A DNA stretch of 64,000 nucleotides, from contig JACRDB010000034.1 of NCBI GenBank assembly GCA_016218725.1, forward strand, positions 31,361-95,360, written 5' to 3'. The DNA comes from Deltaproteobacteria bacterium. GTDB lineage: Bacteria; Myxococcota_A; Polyangia; Polyangiales; Ga0077539. The translations under genes and the position numbers were made by a program. The notes under the pieces were generated by a model. It saw nothing but the letters and a program-made list of their open reading frames with translations, was not told where the DNA came from and ran no database searches. This document shows positions 59,468 through 64,000 of the stretch, in pieces. Within the stretch, counting starts at the first letter, position 1. Every line of letters starts with the position of its first letter.

Positions 59468-59752
59468 TTGAAGATCTCATGGCGAACAATTTCGGTCCTG
59501 GTGCTCGTCCCTTCTGCCGCGCTGTATCTGGGCGGGTGTGTGGTCCGGGGCAGAGGCGGCGTGGTGGTGAGCCAGCCCTCGGCGGTGGTGGTGAGCCAGC
59601 CCTCGGCGGTGGTGGTGGCTCAACCCACGGCCACGGTGGTGGCCCAGCCCGTGGTGGCCCAGCCCATGTGCGGGGCGTGCATGCAGGGCACCGGTGAGCG
59701 CTGCAACGGCTGCGACGACAACTGCAACGGCGTGATCGACGAAGGCTGTTGA
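59468..59752 (+). CDS. small lipoprotein with MopE-like metal-binding tail
   Basis: 94 residues from a TTG that has GAGGAGG 7 bases upstream. The lipobox is LGGC near residue 23. The middle is a Val/Ser/Gln/Pro repeat (VVVSQPSA twice, then VVVAQPTATVVAQP). The C-terminus CNGCDDNCNGVIDEGC resembles the putative metal-binding motif of MopE-type copper-binding proteins in its Cys-Asp-Asn pattern. It may bind copper or calcium outside the cell. It ends 3 bp from the convergent TPR/PEGA-like gene. Confidence 0.72.
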   Translation: MKISWRTISVLVLVPSAALYLGGCVVRGRGGVVVSQPSAVVVSQPSAVVVAQPTATVVAQPVVAQPMCGACMQGTGERCNGCDDNCNGVIDEGC

Positions 59753-59755
59753 CCG

Positions 59756-60817
59756 TCAAAAACGGCCTCGGAGGCCCACCCCGGCGCCGCCCGCGGGGTC
59801 CACCCAGGGCGTCACCCGCGCGAGCTCCGGGGTGTAGACTACCACGGGGCGCGGGGACCCTCCCGGCGCCGCCAACACCATGATCAGGCCCACACCTACC
59901 AGGGCCCCGGCGGTGATGAACCCCGCGGTGCTCAGGGTCGCGCGGCTCTCCCCGAGGCTCAGGTCCTCGGCGATGAGGGCCCGCGGACACCGCGTAGGGC
60001 AGAGGTTGGTCAGGTCCTGGTCCACGGACTGCGCCGAGAGGCCCGCCAGCACTCCCCCCAGCCCCGCCACGAGGCCCACCCCCATGGTGACGAAACCGAC
60101 GATCCTGAGGGTGTTTGATGGCGGTGGCGGAGGGACCGGCGGAGGCATCCCGCGCGGTCCCTGGGGTTGGAGCAGCACCACCGGTGGCGGAGGCGGAGGC
60201 AGGGCAGGCCCCGACGCCTCGGGCACGAGCCTCACCTCGAGGCGAGCGCCCTGGCCGGCCTCCAGGGTGTGGGTGGCCTGCCAGGGGCGGAAGCCGGGAG
60301 CGCGGGCCTCGAGAGTGACCACGCCGGGGCGCAGGGGCACCTCGGTGTTCACCCGCGAGAGCTCCAGGCTTGCGCCGTTGAGGGTGAGGGAGAGCCCCGT
60401 GACGGGCTCCGGGACCTGCACCGTGAGCACCGCGAGGAGGGCCCTGAGTGCCGACGCCTCGGTCCTGGCGGTCTCCGCGGTGCGGGCGTAACGGGGCTCC
60501 ACCCGCGCCCGGTCCAGGGCCTCCCGGGCGGCTTCTTCCAGGGCCGTGAAGGCCTCTGCGGTGCGACCCAGCTCGCGCAGGCTCCGGCCGATGTACATGC
60601 GCGTATTGGGCGACGGCAGCGCCCGGAGCGAGGCCTCGAAGGCCTCCAGGGCCTCGGCGAAGCGCCGCTGGTCGAAGTGCCCTCGACCCTCCTGGAAGCG
60701 CACCCTCCCCTCGTCGCCGGGGAGGCTCTGGGCGCTGGCCTCGCGCGGAGCGCCCGCCGCGGGGAGCCCGCAGCCCAGGGCCAGGAGGAGCATCGCGCGG
60801 GGACTCTTGGTGCGCAT
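59756..60817 (-). CDS. TPR/PEGA-like envelope protein with two C-terminal membrane helices
   Basis: 353 residues. A signal peptide (cut near SAQS) is followed by TPR-like helices (GRGHFDQRRFAEALEAFEASLRALPSPNTRMYIGRSLRELGRTAEAF), a PEGA-type beta domain (LTVQVPEPVTGLSLTLNGASLEL and GVVTLEARAPGFRPWQATHTL), a Pro-rich spacer, two hydrophobic helices around 245-330 (IVGFVTMGVGLVAGLGGVLAGL, AGFITAGALVGVGLIMVLA) and a loop with a Cys pair (LCPTRCPRA). It lies 10 bp after the Ser/Thr kinase gene, as its paralogue at 37900 follows a kinase gene. Confidence 0.8.
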   Translation of the reverse strand: MRTKSPRAMLLLALGCGLPAAGAPREASAQSLPGDEGRVRFQEGRGHFDQRRFAEALEAFEASLRALPSPNTRMYIGRSLRELGRTAEAFTALEEAAREALDRARVEPRYARTAETARTEASALRALLAVLTVQVPEPVTGLSLTLNGASLELSRVNTEVPLRPGVVTLEARAPGFRPWQATHTLEAGQGARLEVRLVPEASGPALPPPPPPVVLLQPQGPRGMPPPVPPPPPSNTLRIVGFVTMGVGLVAGLGGVLAGLSAQSVDQDLTNLCPTRCPRALIAEDLSLGESRATLSTAGFITAGALVGVGLIMVLAAPGGSPRPVVVYTPELARVTPWVDPAGGAGVGLRGRF

Positions 60818-60827
60818 GAAATCGCTT

Positions 60828-62264
60828 TCAGGGTTGGTCGGGGTTCCAGGCCCCGGGGCGGCCGTTCCTTGGCGGAGGGCGACGCATCGGGGGGTGGGGT
60901 CGTGAAGGTGGTTGTACGGCGATGTCGGGTGCCAGGGGTGTCTGTACGTCTCTGTCGGGAGAGGTCGCAGGCGGTGTTGGCTGGAAGCGCACGGGGGTTG
61001 GGGCCAGAGGGAGGACCACGGGCGCGGGCGGGCGCGCAGGGGGAGCGCCGGGCACGCTGCGGGTCCCGAGGAGGAAGGCCGTGGTGGCCACCAGGCCCAG
61101 GCTCACCGCGCCCGCGAGGATGAAGAGGGCCGTGCCTCGGGGGACCGTGGTGCGCGAGGGGCGCTCCGGGGACGCGGGCGCCGGGGCCCAGGGCACGGGC
61201 GTGGCGTGGGCGGGGACGATCGCCCCGGCGGGCACCTCGGGCATCGGGCGCGTGGGTGGCAGCGACGGGGTGAAGCCCTGGGGTGTGGCGTTGGGCGAGG
61301 GGTGCAAGGTGGCCGCGGCGAACTCGGGCACCGTCGACGGGAGCATGGCGGGGGGCGGGACGCTCGGGGGGGCCTGGACCTGGAGCACCGGGGCGAGGCC
61401 CAGGGCGCGGGTCAGGGCCTGGGCCAGCTCGCGCCCGGACTGGAAGCGCGCGTCGCGGTCGCGCTGGAATGCTTTTTCGGCCCAGGTGTCCACGGCCGTA
61501 GGGAGGGTTGGGAGCACCCTGGACGGCGGCGGGATGGGCTCCGTGAGCACCGCGCAGAGGAGCTGCGGGAGGGTCTCGGCGTCGTAGGGCAGACGCCCGG
61601 TGAGGAGCTCGTAGAGGAGCACCGCGAGGCTCCAGAGGTCCGAGCGGCCGTCGAGGTCTTTCTGCCCACGGGCCTGCTCCGGGGACATGTACACGGGCGT
61701 GCCGAGGAGCGTGAAGGCCGCGGTGCCGGCCTTGCCCTGGTGCGTGGACACGAGCCCGTCGGTGACCCGGGCGACGCCGAAATCGAGGACCTTGACCAGG
61801 GCGGCGCCGTCTTCATCGGCGACCATGAAGCAGTTCTCGGGCTTCAAGTCCCGGTGGACGATCCCCGCGGCGTGGGCGACGTCACACGCGGCCCCGACGT
61901 GCTGGGCCACCAGCGCCACCATGGCGGACGGGAGGGGCCCCTGGGCCAGGAGCAGCGACTCCAGCGAACGCCCCCGCAGGAGCTCCATGACCAGGAAGGG
62001 CCTGCCGTCCGTGGCCACGCCAAAGTCCTCCACCCGGGCGATGTTCCGGTGGCGAAGTCTTGCGGCGATCTGGGCCTCCCGAAGGAACCTCCCGACGAGG
62101 CCGTGATCGCCCGCGGACTCGGGCTTCATGAGCTTGCATGCGACTTCGTGGCCGAGGAGCGTGTGGCGGCCGCGCCACACCTCGCCCATGGAGCCCGCCC
62201 CGAGGCGCTCCAGGAGCTCATAGCGCTCCGAGAGGGCGACGGGAGTACCGGGGGTTACGTCCAT
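60828..62264 (-). CDS. eukaryote-like Ser/Thr protein kinase
   Basis: 478 residues. Kinase domain about 14-275: GAGSMGEVWRG loop, HEVACKLMK Lys, GIVHRDLKPENCFM catalytic loop, KVLDFGVARV (DFG), LLGTPVYMSPEQARG. The C-terminus holds a Pro/Thr-rich stretch, one membrane helix near 375 (ALFILAGAVSLGLVATTAFLLG) and a Pro/Arg-rich outer part ending GRPGAWNPDQP. It should be a membrane-anchored signalling kinase; targets are unknown. It is in one operon with the TPR/PEGA-like gene. Confidence 0.92.
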   Translation of the reverse strand: MDVTPGTPVALSERYELLERLGAGSMGEVWRGRHTLLGHEVACKLMKPESAGDHGLVGRFLREAQIAARLRHRNIARVEDFGVATDGRPFLVMELLRGRSLESLLLAQGPLPSAMVALVAQHVGAACDVAHAAGIVHRDLKPENCFMVADEDGAALVKVLDFGVARVTDGLVSTHQGKAGTAAFTLLGTPVYMSPEQARGQKDLDGRSDLWSLAVLLYELLTGRLPYDAETLPQLLCAVLTEPIPPPSRVLPTLPTAVDTWAEKAFQRDRDARFQSGRELAQALTRALGLAPVLQVQAPPSVPPPAMLPSTVPEFAAATLHPSPNATPQGFTPSLPPTRPMPEVPAGAIVPAHATPVPWAPAPASPERPSRTTVPRGTALFILAGAVSLGLVATTAFLLGTRSVPGAPPARPPAPVVLPLAPTPVRFQPTPPATSPDRDVQTPLAPDIAVQPPSRPHPPMRRPPPRNGRPGAWNPDQP

Positions 62265-62285
62265 GGGAGGCTCACTCGCGAGGCC

Positions 62286-62314
62286 ACCATGGCCAGCGCC
62301 CGGGGGGGTGTCAA
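62286..62314 (-). promoter_or_regulatory. sigma70-type promoter for the second Ser/Thr kinase gene
   Basis: Minus strand TTGACA (62314-62309), 17 bp, then CATGGT (62291-62286). The -35 is perfect, the -10 only half. Transcription would start near 62279 with a leader of about 15 bases. Confidence 0.42.
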
Positions 62315-62362
62315 TGCCACGGCAGACATACCGTGTCCCTCGGCGCGAGGAAGGGGTACACC

Positions 62363-63511
62363 GTGCCCATGGAGTACCTCTTCGAGACCGACGAGCACCG
62401 GGCCTTGAGGGCCCAGGCCCGGCGCTTCGCCGAGCGCGAGATCGCCCCCTACGCGGACGCCTGGGAGGACCCCGGGCCCTTCCCGAGGGAGCTCTACCAG
62501 CGCGCGGCGGAGGCGCAGCTCCTGGGGATCACGTACCCCGAGGCGCTCGGGGGCTCCGGGGGGGACCTCTCCCACGCGGTGGTGGCCAACGACGAGCTGG
62601 TGGTGGCGGGGCGCTCCGTGGGGGCGGTGGTGGGCCTTGGGAGCCACGGGATCGCGCTCCCGCCCGTGCTGGCCGCGGGCACCGAGGAGCAGAAACTCCG
62701 CTGGGTGCCGCCCGTGCTCCGGGGCGAGAAGATCGCGGCCCTGGCGATCACGGAACCAGGCGGAGGGAGCGACGTGGCGGGCTTGCGCACCCGGGCCGAG
62801 CGCGACGGAGACCACTACGTGCTCCACGGGGCCAAGACCTTCATCACCTCGGGGGTGCGGGCGGATTTCGTGACCGTGGCGGTGCGCACGGGCGGTCCCG
62901 GGCACGGGGGGTTGTCGCTCATCGTGGTGGAGCGGGGGACGCCGGGCTTCACCGTGGGGCGGTCGCTCAAGAAGATGGGCTGGTGCGCGTCGGACACGGC
63001 GGAGCTCTTCTTCGAGGACTGCCGGGTGCCCGCGGAGAACCTGCTGGGCGTGGAGGGCGGCGGGTTCTTGTTGATCGTGCATAACTTCGTGACGGAGCGG
63101 GTATTCCTGGCGGCGCAGTGCGTGGCGATCGCGCGGCTGGCGTACGAAGAGAGCGTGCGCTACGCGAAGGAGCGCTCGGCCTTTGGCAAGACCCTGTCGG
63201 GCTTCCAGGTGACGCGGCACAAGCTGGCGGAGATGGCCTCGCGCATCGCGGCGGCCAGGGCGCTGACGGGCGAGGTAGTCACCCGGCACCTCCGGGGCGA
63301 GGCGGTGCCTCACCTGGCGGCCATGTGCAAGAACACGGCGACGGACATGTGCTCCGCGGTGTGCGACCAGGCGGTGCAGCTCCACGGGGGCTACGGTTAT
63401 ATGCGGGACTACGTGGTCGAGCGGCTCTACCGCGACGCAAGGCTCTACCCCATCGGCGGCGGCACGCGGGAGATCATGCACGAGATCATCGCGAAGACCG
63501 AGGGGTACTGA
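62363..63511 (+). CDS. acyl-CoA dehydrogenase
   Basis: 382 residues from the GTG at 62363, which is favoured by the GAGGAAGG 8 bases upstream; an ATG at 62369 gives 380. It is FAD-dependent and introduces a trans double bond into acyl-CoA. Motifs: LAITEPGGGSDVAGLRTRAERDGDHYVLHGAKTFITSG (FAD and substrate signature), FGKTLSGFQVTRHKLAEMA, and QLHGGYGYMRDYVVERLYRDARLYPIGGGTREIMHEII. The catalytic base typical of short/medium-chain enzymes lies in the last of these (GGTREI region lacks the usual Glu-Ile variation but the YGY/RD pattern is kept). It stands alone; no other beta-oxidation genes are adjacent. Confidence 0.9.
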   Translation: MPMEYLFETDEHRALRAQARRFAEREIAPYADAWEDPGPFPRELYQRAAEAQLLGITYPEALGGSGGDLSHAVVANDELVVAGRSVGAVVGLGSHGIALPPVLAAGTEEQKLRWVPPVLRGEKIAALAITEPGGGSDVAGLRTRAERDGDHYVLHGAKTFITSGVRADFVTVAVRTGGPGHGGLSLIVVERGTPGFTVGRSLKKMGWCASDTAELFFEDCRVPAENLLGVEGGGFLLIVHNFVTERVFLAAQCVAIARLAYEESVRYAKERSAFGKTLSGFQVTRHKLAEMASRIAAARALTGEVVTRHLRGEAVPHLAAMCKNTATDMCSAVCDQAVQLHGGYGYMRDYVVERLYRDARLYPIGGGTREIMHEIIAKTEGY

Positions 63512-63706
63512 GGGGCGTGCTCGATGCGGGTGGCGCCCCGTTGGATGAGCGTCTTCGATGCGGGTCGGCGGGTTGAAACCCCGCCGCTAGGATTCCGAAG
63601 CCCGCCCGAGGCGGGCAAGGAGGTCACCGCCCGGAGCGATGAGTGGCATGGCTCGGGAGCGGCGCCGTAGGTGGTCGTGAAGGGATCGCGTCCCTTGTCG
63701 GAGGCT
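63512..63706. other. gene-free segment with four stem-loops; candidate structured RNA
   Basis: No credible coding region. An 11-base direct repeat, TCGATGCGGGT, occurs at 63521-63531 and 63555-63565. Then follow four stem-loops. H1: 63566-63572 with 63580-63586 (7 bp). H2: GCCCGCC-CGA-GGCGGGC at 63600-63616 (7 bp, triloop). H3: 63627-63637 with 63651-63662 (about 10 bp, one mismatch, one bulge). H4: AAGGGA-TCGCG-TCCCTT at 63680-63696. None is followed by a U-tract, so they are not ordinary terminators. The next element is the large inverted repeat at 63707. The whole could be a structured RNA gene or a mobile-element end. Confidence 0.55.
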
Positions 63707-64000
63707 CTGGGTACCAACGGAGGTCCCCGTACCCCGTTGCCGCGCCGTGAGAGATGCGCGTCCGCCCCGGGACCGCGACCTTGCGACGACGGGCGACGGG
63801 CGATGGAACCCGAGCGCCGAGCGGTGGCATGCGTGGCGACCCCCACGCAGGATGGCACCCCCATCCCGCTGCGAAACACCGGAGCGCCGCGACGGTGTCC
63901 AACGGCCCCGTCGCCCGTCGTCGCAAGGTCGCGGTCCCGGGGCGGACGCGCATCTCTCACGGCGCGGCAACGGGGTACGGGGACCTCCGTTGGTACCCAG
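63707..64000. repeat. perfect inverted repeat, arms of at least 94 bp, at the window edge
   Basis: Bases 63707-63800 are the exact reverse complement of 63907-64000 (94 of 94, checked base by base). The 106-bp interior (63801-63906) is not palindromic overall but holds GCGTGG...CCACGC and GGATGG...CCATCC. The right arm reaches the last base of the window, so the repeat may be longer. No coding region fits. Possibilities: a long-stem RNA or DNA structure, a MITE-like element, or an assembly fold-back near a contig end. Confidence 0.95.

Noticed and set aside
63445..63970. Minus-strand open frames of 109-171 codons near the right edge
   Set aside because: They run through both arms of the perfect inverted repeat, have Arg/Pro-rich products and no start signals.
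63512..64000. Calling a retron outright
   Set aside because: No reverse transcriptase is visible in the window, the hairpin is longer and more perfect than known msd regions, and the right boundary is not seen.
1..64000. tRNA, rRNA, insertion sequences or prophage genes
   Set aside because: I looked for cloverleaf-type termini, rRNA-like conserved stretches, transposase motifs and phage structural genes and found none that I could support.

Overview
The window is a very GC-rich (around 70 percent), densely coded chromosome segment, most likely from a myxobacterium (Myxococcota, probably a Polyangia or Sandaracinaceae-type lineage). The clearest taxonomic evidence is a MYXO-CTERM tail on the subtilase at 18370-21972. 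Supporting it are two eukaryote-like Ser/Thr kinases with proline-rich tails, three large lipoproteins built from Cys-rich repeats, TldD/TldE, a paired M16 protease, and two microcompartment vertex proteins next to an aldolase. I see no tRNA, rRNA, CRISPR array or insertion sequence. About 59 protein genes are called.

Layout. 1-6103 (minus): respiratory complex I operon in the order nuoA-B-C-D-G-H-I, running off the left edge and lacking nuoE and nuoF between D and G. 6231-17701: secreted protease, two small lipoproteins (one a haem protein), a P-loop protein with an unknown partner, a 12-repeat Cys-rich lipoprotein, a pseudopilin-like protein, an NhaD-type antiporter, then a GNAT / TrpF-like / cupin / cupin run. 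17720-25888 (minus): a block of exported proteins (proline-rich lipoprotein, metallo-beta-lactamase-fold protein, 6-repeat Cys-rich lipoprotein, MYXO-CTERM subtilase) ending in ccmB. 26006-32909: methyltransferase, murI, HAD phosphatase, a CPBP protease that could be a myxosortase, a DUF962 protein, an M16 peptidase pair and a lipoprotein. 32915-35348 (minus): hybrid histidine kinase, two BMC-P vertex proteins and a class II aldolase. 35447-40606 (minus): Ser/Thr kinase, PEGA-like protein and a giant Cys-rich lipoprotein. 40705-45916 (minus): TldD, TldE, VWA protein and an epimerase, each overlapping or within 3 bp of the next. 46087-54925: TerB-like protein, TPR protein, VIT-VWA protein with a barrel-like protein, methyltransferase, di-haem lipoprotein, and a lysyl-oxidase/sorbosone-dehydrogenase fusion. 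54929-62264: carbonic anhydrase, ABC exporter, TPR protein, BamD, small MopE-like lipoprotein, and a second Ser/Thr kinase with its TPR/PEGA partner. 62363-63511: acyl-CoA dehydrogenase. 63512-64000: a gene-free, highly structured stretch.

Recurring themes. Many genes are cell-envelope or secreted lipoproteins. Both Ser/Thr kinases sit directly upstream of a signal-peptide / TPR / two-membrane-helix protein. Convergent genes nearly always end within 1-18 bp of each other; the single exception (7488-7730) holds a striking array of eight dyads on an exact 22-bp period. The right edge carries four short stem-loops followed by a perfect inverted repeat with arms of at least 94 bp. These two non-coding structures are the best candidates for something undescribed.
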